DNA of 37,097 bases from Porticoccaceae bacterium (GCA_028280905.1 JANQKW010000323.1:1-37097); one strand, 5' to 3'. Counted from the first letter of the stretch, positions 17,627 through 27,168 are shown. Notes: generated by a model not told the origin, from the sequence alone. Numbers and translations: made by a program.

Positions 17627-17685
17627 GATATCTTCATGACAGGTGGGGCTACAAGATATACACGTAGGCGGCGCATGATCTCTGT

Positions 17686-19659
17686 TTATTCCGCCGCAAG
17701 CGCCACTACCGGGTCCAGCCGCGCCGCCTGCCGGGCGGGCATCAAGCCGAACACGACGCCGATTGCCACCGCGCAGATTACTGCACCCAGTAAGGCGCTC
17801 AGAGATAGCGCCACCGGAACATCCGCCAGGGCCAGCACGGCGATAATGACCAAACTCAAAGTCGCGCCAATTGCACCGCCGAGCAGTGAGACCAGCGCCG
17901 CCTCTGTGATGAACTGACGCAGGATATCCCGCTGGCGGGCGCCGGTGGCCATACGGATGCCGATTTCCCGTACGCGCTCCCGTACTGTCATCAGCATCAC
18001 GTTCATCACGCCAATCCCGCCAACCAGCAGCGAAATAGCGGCAATCAGGGCAAGCATCAAAGTCATGCTGTTGCGGGTGGCCAATTTCGCCTGGTGTCGG
18101 GAGGCAGCATTGTTCAACCAGAAATCATCCCGGCCGTGGCGCTCCAGCAACAGGGCTCCCAGTTTCTCTTCGGTTTGCTGCACCTGATTGCTGCTGACAA
18201 CTTCCACCACGAGATTGCTTTTGTTCCGCTGAGCGGGGAATACCCGCACCATACCAGTCCGACGTGGCACATACAGGCGTTCATCGTGATTGCTAAATCC
18301 GGATTCAGCGCCTTTCTCACTCATCACACCGATGATTTCGTAAGGTGCCTCTTTTATCAGAATTTTTTGTCCCAGAGGATCGGCATTGTTAGGGAAAAAA
18401 CGCTGATAAGCCAGATGGCCCAGCACGACCACCGGTGCCACGTTGCGATTTTCCTCGGCGGTGTAAAAGCGGCCCTGCGCCACCGGCCAGCGATTCATCT
18501 CCGGCACCACTTCAGTGGTAGCCCAGATCTTATAGTTGCGGCTGATGGCACCATGGCGCACCAGCGCCGTCTCGCGCAGAACGGGCATGACCCGACGCAC
18601 CTCTGGCATTTGTGCTATGGCGGCTATATCCGCTTCGGTGATGACCCCGCGAGCCCCCCCGGTTTTTGGGGTGGCGGAGCCCACATGGATCATGTTGGGT
18701 CCCATGGCATTTAACTGCGCCATTACTTCGCGCTTGGTGCCTTCACCCACCGCCAGCATGACCGCCACTGAGGCCACGCCGATAATAATACCTAACAGGG
18801 TTAGCAGGGTACGGGCACGGTTGATCAGCAAAACTCGCCAGGCAGCGCGGCAGGCATCGCGCAGTTCCTCCCCCAGTTGCGCGTCGCGGTGGTTGCACGT
18901 TGGCCGAGACGGGCTGTCGTCGTCTCTTGCGCCCCTGTCAGGTTTTGTATTTTCACAGTAGCCTTCGCATGAGTCACGCCTGCCCCCAACAATTCGCCCA
19001 TCCTGAATTTCAATAACTCGCTGCGACCTGGCAGCGAGTTTATAGTCGTGAGTGATCAGGATAACGGTGTGGCCCTTGGCTGCGAGATTGGCCAGCAGAT
19101 CCATCACTTCGTCGCCGGTTTCACTGTCCAATGCACCGGTGGGCTCATCGGCGAGAATGACCTGGCCGCCATTAATCAGAGCGCGGGCGACCGACACACG
19201 CTGCTGTTGGCCACCAGAAAGCTGGGAAGGGCGACTGTCCAGGCGATCCCCCAAGCCCAAGTGTTGCAGCAGTTCAGTAGCCCGTGCCTGGCGGGAGGTT
19301 TCGTTCATGCCAGCATAGAAGGCTGGCACTTCGACATTCTCGCGGGCGCTCTCGGTGGGAATCAGGTGATAGGCCTGGAACACAAAGCCAAACGCCTCAC
19401 GCCGCAATGCCGCAAGTTGGTCGCTGTCCAGGGTGGCGACATCTTCACCATTGAAAAGGAATTGGCCAGAGGAGGGGCGATCCAGACAACCGAGGATATG
19501 CATCAGCGTGGATTTCCCTGATCCGGATGCGCCGACGATGGCGACGAACTCTCCGGCGTCTATCTCCAGGTCGATACCATGCAACACTTCAACTCGTGGG
19601 GTGCCGTTCTCACCGCCGTAGTGTTTACTTATGCCCCGCAGGCTGATCAGCGGTGTCAC
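17686..19659 (-). CDS. macB: MacB-type ABC transporter (ATPase-permease fusion)
   Basis: MacB proteins couple ATP hydrolysis in the cytoplasm to periplasmic substrate extrusion through MacA and TolC. The 657 residues match the usual 648-650. The N-terminal ATPase (about 1-225) has [30 protein letters not shown] and [11 protein letters not shown] linker, a first membrane segment ([19 protein letters not shown]), a large periplasmic domain and three C-terminal membrane segments with the FtsX-like motif ([21 protein letters not shown]) follow. It overlaps macA by four bases (ATGA). Beside the lasso genes, a role in peptide export or self-protection is likely but inferred. No TolC-like gene is in view. 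Confidence 0.95.
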   Translation of the reverse strand: MTPLISLRGISKHYGGENGTPRVEVLHGIDLEIDAGEFVAIVGASGSGKSTLMHILGCLDRPSSGQFLFNGEDVATLDSDQLAALRREAFGFVFQAYHLIPTESARENVEVPAFYAGMNETSRQARATELLQHLGLGDRLDSRPSQLSGGQQQRVSVARALINGGQVILADEPTGALDSETGDEVMDLLANLAAKGHTVILITHDYKLAARSQRVIEIQDGRIVGGRRDSCEGYCENTKPDRGARDDDSPSRPTCNHRDAQLGEELRDACRAAWRVLLINRARTLLTLLGIIIGVASVAVMLAVGEGTKREVMAQLNAMGPNMIHVGSATPKTGGARGVITEADIAAIAQMPEVRRVMPVLRETALVRHGAISRNYKIWATTEVVPEMNRWPVAQGRFYTAEENRNVAPVVVLGHLAYQRFFPNNADPLGQKILIKEAPYEIIGVMSEKGAESGFSNHDERLYVPRRTGMVRVFPAQRNKSNLVVEVVSSNQVQQTEEKLGALLLERHGRDDFWLNNAASRHQAKLATRNSMTLMLALIAAISLLVGGIGVMNVMLMTVRERVREIGIRMATGARQRDILRQFITEAALVSLLGGAIGATLSLVIIAVLALADVPVALSLSALLGAVICAVAIGVVFGLMPARQAARLDPVVALAAE

Positions 19660-20804
19660 CAGCTATCCCTGCGGCGGGCATATTTCTGTGTGCTGATCAC
19701 AAGCTGGTCGCCTGGTTGTAAACCGGCCAGCACTTCCGCGTGCAGGCGGTCGCGGCGGCCCAGAGTGACTTGGCGCTGTTCGGTGTAGCCATTGGGCAAT
19801 AATATCCGTGCAAGGTAGAGATCACTGTCGGGGGATTCCGGCGACAGTGCCGCCAGCGGCGCCGCCGTCACATTGCGGGCCGAGGTGACCACAAAATTCG
19901 CTTCGGTGGTCATGCCCGGCATCAGTGCGTCATCACTGTTGTCCACATCAAACAGTACCGTGTAGGTAACGGCGAGCAGTTCGCCATTGCCTTCAGCGGC
20001 CTTAGGGGGAGCTGGCATGACTTGGTCAACCTTACTGTGCCAAACTCGTCCAGTATTACCCAGCGTGGTAAAGCGCACCGGCATGCCTAGGCGAATGCGA
20101 TGGATATCCGCTTCGGAGACATGCGCCCGAATACGCATGGTGGAGAGATCCGCAATTTGCAGTAGAGCGGGGGTTTGGTAATTGGCATTGAGCGTCTGCC
20201 CCTCTTTCACCTCAATGGTCAATACTGTACCAGCCATGGGCGCATAGATACGGCTATAGCCGAGCCGCGCTTCATCGGCCTTGAGTTGCGACTGAGTTTG
20301 CTGAATGCTCGCTTGCAGCTGTTTCACCCGGGCCTGAGCCACGGCGAGATTGGCCTGGGCAGTCTGTACTTCCTCCTCCGGTGTGGATCCATTGCCGAAT
20401 AACGTTAGCTGGCGCCTCTGTTTTTGTTCGGCCAGCGTCGCGTCGGCCTGGCGTTCCAGAAGTTGCGCCTTGAGCATAGCCAGCTCTGCACGCCCGGCAT
20501 CTACTACCGCTGCCAATACGCTGGCGTCGATTTCCGCCAGCAGTTGCCCTTTTCCCACGATATCGCCTGGCTCCACGTGAAGACGGGTAATCTGCCCGGA
20601 GACCTGCACGCCCACATCCACCGACTCACGGGGTTCCACCGTGCCGATGGCGGCGACCACTGCCTCAATATTACCGGTGGCGAGAGATATAGTTTTATAC
20701 ATGGTCACTGGGCGGCTGCTCCACCACCAGAAAGCACCTGCACCTATCGTTAGTGCAACTAAAAAAATGAGCCAAACCTGCTGTTCCCTGTTAGTCATCA
20801 TCAT
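19656..20804 (-). CDS. macA: MacA-type periplasmic adaptor (HlyD/RND-family membrane fusion protein)
   Basis: This 382-residue protein has an N-terminal membrane anchor (VWLIFLVALTIGAGAFWWW), a split lipoyl domain (VDVGVQVSGQITRLHVEPGD and YAPMAGTVLTIEVKEG), a long helical hairpin between them (about 110-180, rich in Ala/Gln/Glu), a beta-barrel domain and a membrane-proximal end. It should link MacB to a TolC-type outer-membrane channel. Three consecutive ATGs (20804, 20801, 20798) are possible starts; none has a clear ribosome binding site, so coupling to a small upstream frame (20831-20950) is possible. Confidence 0.92.
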   Translation of the reverse strand: MMMTNREQQVWLIFLVALTIGAGAFWWWSSRPVTMYKTISLATGNIEAVVAAIGTVEPRESVDVGVQVSGQITRLHVEPGDIVGKGQLLAEIDASVLAAVVDAGRAELAMLKAQLLERQADATLAEQKQRRQLTLFGNGSTPEEEVQTAQANLAVAQARVKQLQASIQQTQSQLKADEARLGYSRIYAPMAGTVLTIEVKEGQTLNANYQTPALLQIADLSTMRIRAHVSEADIHRIRLGMPVRFTTLGNTGRVWHSKVDQVMPAPPKAAEGNGELLAVTYTVLFDVDNSDDALMPGMTTEANFVVTSARNVTAAPLAALSPESPDSDLYLARILLPNGYTEQRQVTLGRRDRLHAEVLAGLQPGDQLVISTQKYARRRDSW

Positions 20805-20830
20805 TAGTAGGAGTGGTGTTCATAATTCAG

Positions 20831-20950
20831 CTATCTGGTGTAGATGATTGCAGAACAGCTAACAACTATATCCATAAAGCTTAAGCTGATATTCTGATCG
20901 TAATGCGCAGCTTCGTTAAAAAGCACCATAAACCATTTGTTCGTCGTCAT
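20831..20950 (-). CDS. Possible 39-residue peptide upstream of macA
   Basis: An ATG at 20950 has AAAGGA seven bases upstream, a better initiation signal than that of macA. The frame encodes 39 residues, starting MTTNKWFMVLFNEAAHYDQN and ending SCSAIIYTR, and stops 26 bases before the macA ATG. It could be a leader peptide coupled to macA translation or a second small product of the locus. It shows no lasso signature. No homologue is recognised, and the case rests on the ribosome binding site and position. Confidence 0.3.
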   Translation of the reverse strand: MTTNKWFMVLFNEAAHYDQNISLSFMDIVVSCSAIIYTR

Positions 20951-21240
20951 AATCAATCCTTTCGCCTGCAAGGGTGATGAATAAAAGAGCTTCAGGTTTA
21001 ATCATTGCGGTAATGTCATGAACTGATGTATGGCAGGCTCCCCTTTGCGATAATCAACTTTCTTTGACGGTTAAGCGAATGTCGTGCGCTCTCTAGTGCG
21101 CTTCTGCCTGTTGAATGATGCTGTCAAGATCATGCATTGTTTTTCACCCGAACCCAGTGCCCAGAAAGCACAGTCACAGATAGTTGTGCCATAAGGGATG
21201 CACCCATCGAAGAATCAAAGACCTGATATTTGCAAAAAAA

Positions 21241-21263
21241 GTTATGATATAACATATCATAAC
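21241..21263. promoter_or_regulatory. Palindromic operator, copy 3 (upstream of macAB-D)
   Basis: Perfect 10-bp arms GTTATGATAT and ATATCATAAC flank a 3-base centre. The 15-mer TATAACATATCATAA within it is identical to copy 1. A poly-A tract abuts it on the left. It lies about 440 bp upstream of macA on the minus strand, with only doubtful small frames between, so it probably controls macAB and the exporter D. Confidence 0.6.
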
Positions 21264-21379
21264 AGGTTGCATAGAATTGCCGTATTTTATGAGGTGGGAG
21301 GATCGCATTTGTTAGGCAGCTCTTATTCGGCGGGTTCTGCAAACCTGGCGGCTCAATAGGGCAAGTAGTGAAGGTGCTT

Positions 21380-21649
21380 TCAGCCGATCGATCTCCATCT
21401 ATCCGCGGAACCGCTTTTAGATGACTGTTCATTTGAGGCTTTGTCTACAGCGATATTGTAAATTGTAATCTGCAGCGCTTGGATATTCATTGACTCGGCT
21501 GTCGGGTCATAGTACGGCTCGGGAAGATTTTTTAAGAAGTTTTTGAGCATGGTAGTTTTCATGGTACTTCCAGAGTCCGAGTTTTTAACTGATTGAAAAA
21601 TAAGGTAGTTAAAGTCCTGTTGATAATTGAGTGGGAGTAGCGGGTTCAT
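21380..21649 (-). CDS. Hypothetical small protein (89 residues, or 60 from an inner start)
   Basis: A minus-strand frame starts MNPLLPLNYQQDFNYLIF with GAGG four bases before the ATG at 21649. An inner ATG at 21562 (MKTTMLKNFLKNLPEPYY) has GGAAG four bases upstream. Two usable initiation sites in one frame and a composition unlike a random antisense frame give modest support. The sequence lacks membrane segments and a lasso-type Thr at -2. It lies between the third operator and the cobalamin riboswitch. Function unknown. Confidence 0.35.
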   Translation of the reverse strand: MNPLLPLNYQQDFNYLIFQSVKNSDSGSTMKTTMLKNFLKNLPEPYYDPTAESMNIQALQITIYNIAVDKASNEQSSKSGSADRWRSIG

Positions 21650-21864
21650 TTATCCTCAGCCAATCATATAGCGAGCAACTGTTTGCTCAGATCAAAGCCA
21701 TAAAGAAGCCACGCTCCGCATAGCAAAAATTCAAAAAAACAAAACTTTATTGTGCCATGCTCATTTTTTCTGGGTGTCGCAGGTCATCTTTTCCAGTCAA
21801 ATCGAAGATACATGTGTAAATTGCATCCAGAAATGATTACCGGCGGTATGATTGAAACTTGACA

Positions 21865-22030
21865 ACTAGAAAGCTACCGGGCAAAGTCTCGCTGTTTCAC
21901 CAAGATCGTGGAACCCGGTGCGAAACCGGGGCTGTACCCGCAACTGTAAATGCTGATCGCATAAGCCAGATACACGTTCTTAAACTCTCTTTTTGTTTTG
22001 CACCGGGCGGGAAGACGCGGTACAGCATTC
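21865..22030 (+). ncRNA. Cobalamin (adenosylcobalamin) riboswitch
   Basis: The conserved core is clear: GGAACCCGGTGCGAAACCGG, then GGGCTGTACCCGCAACTGTAA (about 21910-21950), then the B12-box variant AGCCAGATAC (about 21964-21973). A GGCGGGAAGACGCGGT segment follows near 22007-22022. It lies in the leader of cobN, 70-220 bases before its ATG, so cobN and the two genes behind it should be repressed when cobalamin is plentiful. The outer boundaries are approximate. Confidence 0.9.
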
Positions 22031-22090
22031 TGATCTATCAGCGGCTATTTGTATTTTCTCTCCCCCAAGCGTGGTCACTTGAGGATTTTC

Positions 22091-25000
22091 ATGCGTGTTT
22101 CCATTGCCGGACTGCTGCTATGCAGCCTGTTCAATATGGCCGTAGCGGCCGAACAATCCTATCTATTGGTACTGAGCTCACAGCGAAATGCTGAAACCAT
22201 TGCGGAAGCAGCGCGCACCTTTGGTGAACAAAACCCAGAGCTAAAAATAGTGGCTCGAACAGACCAGCAGCTTTGGGAAAATCCTGAAGAAGTGGGCCGG
22301 CTGGTCGCTAATAGCATGGGTATTTTAGGCATGGGACTTTATGGTCCGGTGGTCGATCAGTTAGGGCAGTTGCTGAGCAGAACGAATAAGCCCCAGTTGA
22401 TTATGAACAGTGATCATCGGCTCATGAAGCATAGCCGCTGGCAGGGTGAACCTGTGTTCAAGCAAAGTGAACTACTCACGGCGTTGGCCAAAGAACATCC
22501 GGGTGAAGACTTTCAGGCATGGCTCAAAGGTGTTCGACAAGCGTATCCTCAGCAACGGCCCTGGATAGACGCAAGAGCCTACTGGCAGGCGGGAGGCAGC
22601 GATAATGCCCACCAGCTTTTTGCCTGGTTCTTCCGGCAGCAGAGGCATTCAGTGCAGGTTGTTGATGCAGCACTAGTACCGCGGTTGAGATGGGCGCACG
22701 GTAACAAAATTCTCACGGATTTTCCGACGTTAAAAGCAGGGTCGCTTACCCTGGTCATTGACCATGCGGGGGGCGGGCGGCCCGCTGATATGGCCTTGAT
22801 TAGAGAGCTATGTGAAAGGACTAGTCGGTATAACCAATGTGTTGCAGCCATGGCCTATTGGGGTGAAGCAGGTGTTCAGGCGATTTCAAGTATTCAACAA
22901 TACTTGCAGAAAAACCCGCAGATAGCGCTGAGCAGCATTATTATGCTTCAGGATTTTGTTATCGGCGGTGGCGAAGGTCGTGAAGCGGTAACGAAGCAAT
23001 TGGCCGCGCTGAATGTGCCGGTTATCAAAGCAATTAAGCTTCGCGACCGAACGCTAGCTGAATGGCAATTGTCGTCTGATGGTTTGGCTCATGAGAAAGT
23101 CTATTATCAAGTGGCTATGCCGGAGCTTCAGGGCGCCAGCCAACCATTGGTTATCGCTACAGCGGGTGAAAGGGCCACTGACCCCCTGACTGGAATTCGG
23201 GTTCAGCCCATAACGCCTCATGACGGAGGTTTGCACTCCATAGTTACCCGAATTAATCGCTGGCAAACCCTACAGGAAAAGGATAACAGTCAGAAGCGGG
23301 TGGCGATTATTTACTATAACCATCCGCCTGGTCGTCACAATATTGGCGCGGATAATCTCGATGTGCCGGCATCGCTTTGGCAAATCCTTCAGCAATTGAA
23401 GAAAGCCGGTTATGCAACGGGAGAATTGCCCGAATCCCAAGAGGCGCTATTGGATATTCTGCAGCGCCAGGGTGTTAACTTGCCGAACGATGCCAAAGCA
23501 TTGGAATCAATGAGTCAGCATGTTCAACGTGTCGACAAAGCAGCCTATTCCCGCTGGTTTTCGGGCTTGCCCGATTCGGTAAGGCAGGAAATAGAATTTG
23601 GGCCATTTGGTTTGTTACATACACAGATTGTTAAGGCATTGGACGCCAAAAAATACGACATTGGCGCTGAAATTCTCGAGCACACCTTTGAAGAAATGCA
23701 CCATTTGCTGGAAGGGGTGGAGCACAAAGGCCGGGAACGCGCGTTGGCACTAGCTGATCAACTGGAACACTGCTATGAGCAAGCCTTTTCTGTCCGTGAT
23801 CTGACCTGCGTAAAAAACCAAGGACCACAGCTTGTCGAAGCGCTTCAGAAAACGGGTATTGAAGGGCTGGGTGGTTGGGGTTCAGCGCCTGGTAGAGTGA
23901 TGATCCATCAGGGAGAAGTGCTGCTGCCTGGCGTTCAATTTGGCAATATCTTTGTCGGCCCGCAGCCACCCCGAGGCTGGGAAATTAACGAAGAGTTATT
24001 GCATGCCAATTTGGCGTTTCCGCCACCGCATCAGTATCTGGCGTTTTATCAATTTTTGAAGGATGAATTTAAAGCGGATGCCATGGTGCATTTGGGGCGC
24101 CACTCCACCTATGAATTTTTACCAAGACGTTCAGTGGGTCTGGGTGAAGATGACTATTCCCGCATCATTGCCGGCGATATTCCCGGTGTCTACCCTTATA
24201 TTGTGGATGGCGTCGGAGAAGGCATTCAGGCCAAGCGCCGCGGTTTGGCTGTGATGGTAGACCATTTGACGCCACCACTAAGAAGCACGCCTCTCTACGA
24301 TCAACTGTTGCAACTAAGACAATTGGTTGAAAGTTTCGAAGCAATGCACGGCAGCGAAAATAAGGCAGTCACAGAACGTCTTGTTCAACAGATCCTTAAA
24401 AAGGTAGATGAACTGGAGCTAAAAGATGAGCTGGCTGAAGCTATGTCCGCAGAACTGGCAGTGATGGGTATCAGCTTTGAGGAAGTGGATGACGATATGA
24501 TGGTGCACGAAGTAGGGCACTATCTCACTGATTTACAAGAGCGCTTTATGCCATTGGGATTACATGTTTTTGGTGACAACTGGTTGCAGGAAGCCACCGA
24601 GATGATGCTCGAATCCATGGGGCCGGAAGACGCTGAACAACGCAGCCAATGGCGTCAGCAACTCATAAAGTCTCCGGCTGCCGAGATGTCATCACTGTTG
24701 GATGGCTTGAGTGGCGGCTATATTGAGCCGGGGCAGGGTAATGATCCGATCCGTAGTCCCGCCAGCCTGCCGACCGGGCGCAACTTTTATGCCCTGGATA
24801 GCAGCCTGATCCCGAGCCGGATAGCCTGGGATTTAGGGCGCGATATGGCGCGAAATGCCAGGGCGGAAAATGCACAAAACCCGGACAAGCGCGAGGCGGT
24901 TATTCTCTGGGCATCTGATGTGGTCAGGGACGAAGGGGTCATGATCGCATTTGGTTTGGATATGCTGGGCCTGGAGCCAGTCTGGAATAGCCGCGGCCTG

Positions 25001-26392
25001 GTCAAGGGTCTGAAAAGGCAATCATTGGAAGATGGCAGGGTCCGCCGGGATATGGTGTTTACTACTTCAGGGTTATTCAGGGATTTGTATGGGCAACAGA
25101 TGATGTTATTGAACCGTGCAACCTTGATGGCTCTTGATGCCAGTGCCGATACAATCATTCAGGATTACCCGGCGCTGACATTGGCCTTGCAGTTTGCACT
25201 GGAAGACTTGGGTAAAGAGGCCAAAGGCGGACGCGAAAGCCTGGATCAAAACCAGGTGGCCGCGCATTGGGTTAGGCAGGCTCGCGCAGCGCTTGGGCGT
25301 GGTCAGGCGGCTGAGGTTGTAGGTGTGGTGGCAGCACAAAGGGTCTTTGGTGATGCGCCTGGTTCTTATGGCGCAGGTATCAACCGTATGGCTGAACGTT
25401 CAGGTGCCTGGGAAAAAAGATCAGAGCTGGCGGCAGTCTATATACGCCGTTTGGGTCATAGTTATGGCCTGTCGGGTTTTGGTAAGCCAGCGCAGGCAGC
25501 GTTTGAAAGCGTGTTGGCAGATGTGGAAAACACCTATTTTGGACGTTCCAGTAATTTGTATGGCTTGATCGATAATAATGATGCCTTTGATTATCTCGGT
25601 GGTCTCAGCCTTAGTATTGAAACACTCACAGGCAAAGCGCCGAATAACTTTGTGCTGGATCATTCCAACCCTAAGCGAGTGACAGCCGAGCCCTTGGGTC
25701 GGGCGCTGCGTCAGGAATTGCGTGGTCGCTTTCTCAACCCCGAGTGGCTAAAAGGGTTAATGGACCATGGCTATGCCGGGGCACGCACTATGGGTAGTGA
25801 ATTCCTTGAATACCTTTGGGGGTGGCAGATTACCAATCCGACGCTAGTGGGTGATTGGGCCTGGGAAGAGGTGAAAGATGTCTATATCGACGACAGATAC
25901 GAGCTAGATTTGGACGAGTTTTTGGAAGATGGACACAATGCCCATGTTAAGGCCAATATGCTGGCTGTTATGTTGGTGGCCATTCATAAAGCATTCTGGA
26001 ATGCATCTGATGAAACCATACAGCAGCTTGCCACAGAGTTTGCCGAATTAGTTGCTGCGAATGGCTTGCCAGGTAGTGGACACACAGACCCAGGCCACCC
26101 AATGCTGCCCTGGCTGGAGCAACACCTGAGTGCAGAGCTGTGGCAACAACTTGCCCAGCAAATAGAAGCCGCTACTCAACCCGACGTTGCAGAGAGTGAA
26201 ATTCACCGTATTAGTGAACTTGAGCTACCTGAAGACGAGTTTGATCAAAACAGGTCGGGGTCGAGCCCTCAGGAGTCTGTATCCGAGTCTACCGACAGCT
26301 TTAGCTTCTTAATGCAGCTAATGATTGCGGTATTGCTGTTCATTATCGTCGCTGGCTTTGTGCACAGCGTTCGTCGAAGCAGGGAGGTTTGA
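22091..26392 (+). CDS. cobN: CobN-like chelatase, predicted extracytoplasmic and membrane-anchored
   Basis: CobN is the large subunit of the aerobic cobaltochelatase; relatives act on other tetrapyrroles. From the ATG at 22091 (GAGG seven bases upstream) the protein has 1433 residues with the family motifs throughout, for example FVGPQPPRGW, HLGRHSTYEFLP, DIPGVYPYIVDGVGEG, QAKRRGLAVMVDHLTPPL and FTTSGLFRDLY. Unlike classical cytoplasmic CobN it begins with a signal peptide (MRVSIAGLLLCSLFNMAVAA) and ends with an acidic/Ser-rich linker and one membrane helix (LMQLMIAVLLFIIVAGFV) before a basic tail, so the catalytic part should face the periplasm. It resembles the HmuS-type CobN proteins of heme loci in Bacteroidetes, which also sit with ExbB-like and DUF2149 genes. 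The cobalamin riboswitch favours a corrinoid or cobalt role. Substrate and direction (insertion or removal) are open. Confidence 0.92.
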   Translation: MRVSIAGLLLCSLFNMAVAAEQSYLLVLSSQRNAETIAEAARTFGEQNPELKIVARTDQQLWENPEEVGRLVANSMGILGMGLYGPVVDQLGQLLSRTNKPQLIMNSDHRLMKHSRWQGEPVFKQSELLTALAKEHPGEDFQAWLKGVRQAYPQQRPWIDARAYWQAGGSDNAHQLFAWFFRQQRHSVQVVDAALVPRLRWAHGNKILTDFPTLKAGSLTLVIDHAGGGRPADMALIRELCERTSRYNQCVAAMAYWGEAGVQAISSIQQYLQKNPQIALSSIIMLQDFVIGGGEGREAVTKQLAALNVPVIKAIKLRDRTLAEWQLSSDGLAHEKVYYQVAMPELQGASQPLVIATAGERATDPLTGIRVQPITPHDGGLHSIVTRINRWQTLQEKDNSQKRVAIIYYNHPPGRHNIGADNLDVPASLWQILQQLKKAGYATGELPESQEALLDILQRQGVNLPNDAKALESMSQHVQRVDKAAYSRWFSGLPDSVRQEIEFGPFGLLHTQIVKALDAKKYDIGAEILEHTFEEMHHLLEGVEHKGRERALALADQLEHCYEQAFSVRDLTCVKNQGPQLVEALQKTGIEGLGGWGSAPGRVMIHQGEVLLPGVQFGNIFVGPQPPRGWEINEELLHANLAFPPPHQYLAFYQFLKDEFKADAMVHLGRHSTYEFLPRRSVGLGEDDYSRIIAGDIPGVYPYIVDGVGEGIQAKRRGLAVMVDHLTPPLRSTPLYDQLLQLRQLVESFEAMHGSENKAVTERLVQQILKKVDELELKDELAEAMSAELAVMGISFEEVDDDMMVHEVGHYLTDLQERFMPLGLHVFGDNWLQEATEMMLESMGPEDAEQRSQWRQQLIKSPAAEMSSLLDGLSGGYIEPGQGNDPIRSPASLPTGRNFYALDSSLIPSRIAWDLGRDMARNARAENAQNPDKREAVILWASDVVRDEGVMIAFGLDMLGLEPVWNSRGLVKGLKRQSLEDGRVRRDMVFTTSGLFRDLYGQQMMLLNRATLMALDASADTIIQDYPALTLALQFALEDLGKEAKGGRESLDQNQVAAHWVRQARAALGRGQAAEVVGVVAAQRVFGDAPGSYGAGINRMAERSGAWEKRSELAAVYIRRLGHSYGLSGFGKPAQAAFESVLADVENTYFGRSSNLYGLIDNNDAFDYLGGLSLSIETLTGKAPNNFVLDHSNPKRVTAEPLGRALRQELRGRFLNPEWLKGLMDHGYAGARTMGSEFLEYLWGWQITNPTLVGDWAWEEVKDVYIDDRYELDLDEFLEDGHNAHVKANMLAVMLVAIHKAFWNASDETIQQLATEFAELVAANGLPGSGHTDPGHPMLPWLEQHLSAELWQQLAQQIEAATQPDVAESEIHRISELELPEDEFDQNRSGSSPQESVSESTDSFSFLMQLMIAVLLFIIVAGFVHSVRRSREV

Positions 26393-26393
26393 G

Positions 26394-26843
26394 ATGTTTG
26401 AGGGTTATTTTTTGGGTTTGTTGCATCAGTTGGTACAGTGGTTGTTGTACCCTGTAATTACCGCTCTGGGTATCGCTGTTGCCCTCACGCTTTGGGAGCT
26501 AGGTCAGTTGCTGGCTGAACGGTTTGTTACCCTGAAGGCGTACCGGCAATCTACCCACTCTTCCTTTGAGTCCTATGCAGTTAAACGACTTGAGCGGAAT
26601 GACCTGTTGGCCAGAAGTGGCCCAATTTTAGGCTTAATGGGTACGCTTATCCCGTTGGGGCCAGGGTTAACCGCCTTGGGGCAAGGCAGCCTGGATATAT
26701 TGGCGACGGCACTTACCGTTGCCTTTGACACCACAGTCATTGGGCTATTGGTGGGGCTGCTGGCTTACGGTATCGGCCGCATTCGAAGGCGCTGGTATGA
26801 CCTGGTTTGGCAAGAGTTGAACAGGAACAAAAATGAAACTTGA
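26394..26843 (+). CDS. MotA/TolQ/ExbB-type proton channel protein
   Basis: The ATG at 26394, with GGGAGG seven bases upstream, lies one base after the cobN stop codon. The 149-residue protein has an N-terminal membrane helix (WLLYPVITALGIAVALTLW), a cytoplasmic loop, and the conserved two-helix core with SGPILGLMGTLIPLGPGL and TALTVAFDTTVIGLLVGLLAYGIG. It is short for ExbB. Such proteins use the proton gradient to drive a partner; here the partner is likely the DUF2149 protein that overlaps it, acting on the anchored CobN. Co-transcription under the riboswitch is likely. Confidence 0.9.
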   Translation: MFEGYFLGLLHQLVQWLLYPVITALGIAVALTLWELGQLLAERFVTLKAYRQSTHSSFESYAVKRLERNDLLARSGPILGLMGTLIPLGPGLTALGQGSLDILATALTVAFDTTVIGLLVGLLAYGIGRIRRRWYDLVWQELNRNKNET

Positions 26844-27168
26844 TAGCGATTCCGCTGATCGGCCATCCTGGAAAAACAGCGCTTTCGGTGAGGCAGATGA
26901 AGACCCACTCACAGGCTTTGCCAACATTATGGATGTTATGTTGGTGTTCGCACTCGGTTTGATGTTAGCGCTCATCGTGCGTAGCCAGGAATTACAAGAA
27001 CATTTCAGGCTTGAGCAGGGCGTCGAGGTCAGTTCAGGAAAAGAGCTGATAGAAGCGCCGGAGTCGATCAAGGATATGTTGCAGGGTAACAGCAGCGGTT
27101 TGGAGTCTCTGGGTCAGGTTTACCGAGACCCGGAAACGGGCAAGCTTATCCTTGTGGGAGGCGAGTAG
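26833..27168 (+). CDS. DUF2149 protein (ExbD-like partner)
   Basis: A 111-residue protein overlapping the channel gene by 11 bases. It has one N-terminal membrane helix preceded by the family-typical DPLTGFANIMDVMLVFALG, where the aspartate in the helix (D of MDVM) recalls the proton-carrying Asp of ExbD/TolR. It ends with the conserved GQVYRDPETGKLILV. DUF2149 proteins occur with MotA/ExbB-like and CobN-like genes in archaea and bacteria. I infer an ExbBD-like motor for the chelatase. Confidence 0.88.
   Translation: MKLDSDSADRPSWKNSAFGEADEDPLTGFANIMDVMLVFALGLMLALIVRSQELQEHFRLEQGVEVSSGKELIEAPESIKDMLQGNSSGLESLGQVYRDPETGKLILVGGE

Larger units (their letters stand above)
20805..22090. other. 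Gene-poor region between macA and cobN
   Basis: About 1.3 kb separates the lasso locus from the cobalamin-controlled unit. It holds two doubtful minus-strand small genes (20831-20950 and 21380-21649), the third palindromic operator (21241-21263) and the cobalamin riboswitch before cobN. No other gene is recognisable between 20951 and 21240 or between 21650 and 21860. Confidence 0.65.

Noticed and set aside
21093..21137. 14-residue frame MHDLDSIIQQAEAH between operator 3 and macA
   Set aside because: Too short to support, with only a weak initiation signal; frames of this size arise by chance.
21380..21562. Second lasso precursor (frame MKTTMLKNFL)
   Set aside because: It has no Thr at -2 before a plausible core, no acid at ring positions 7-9 after such a site, and lies far from B and C.
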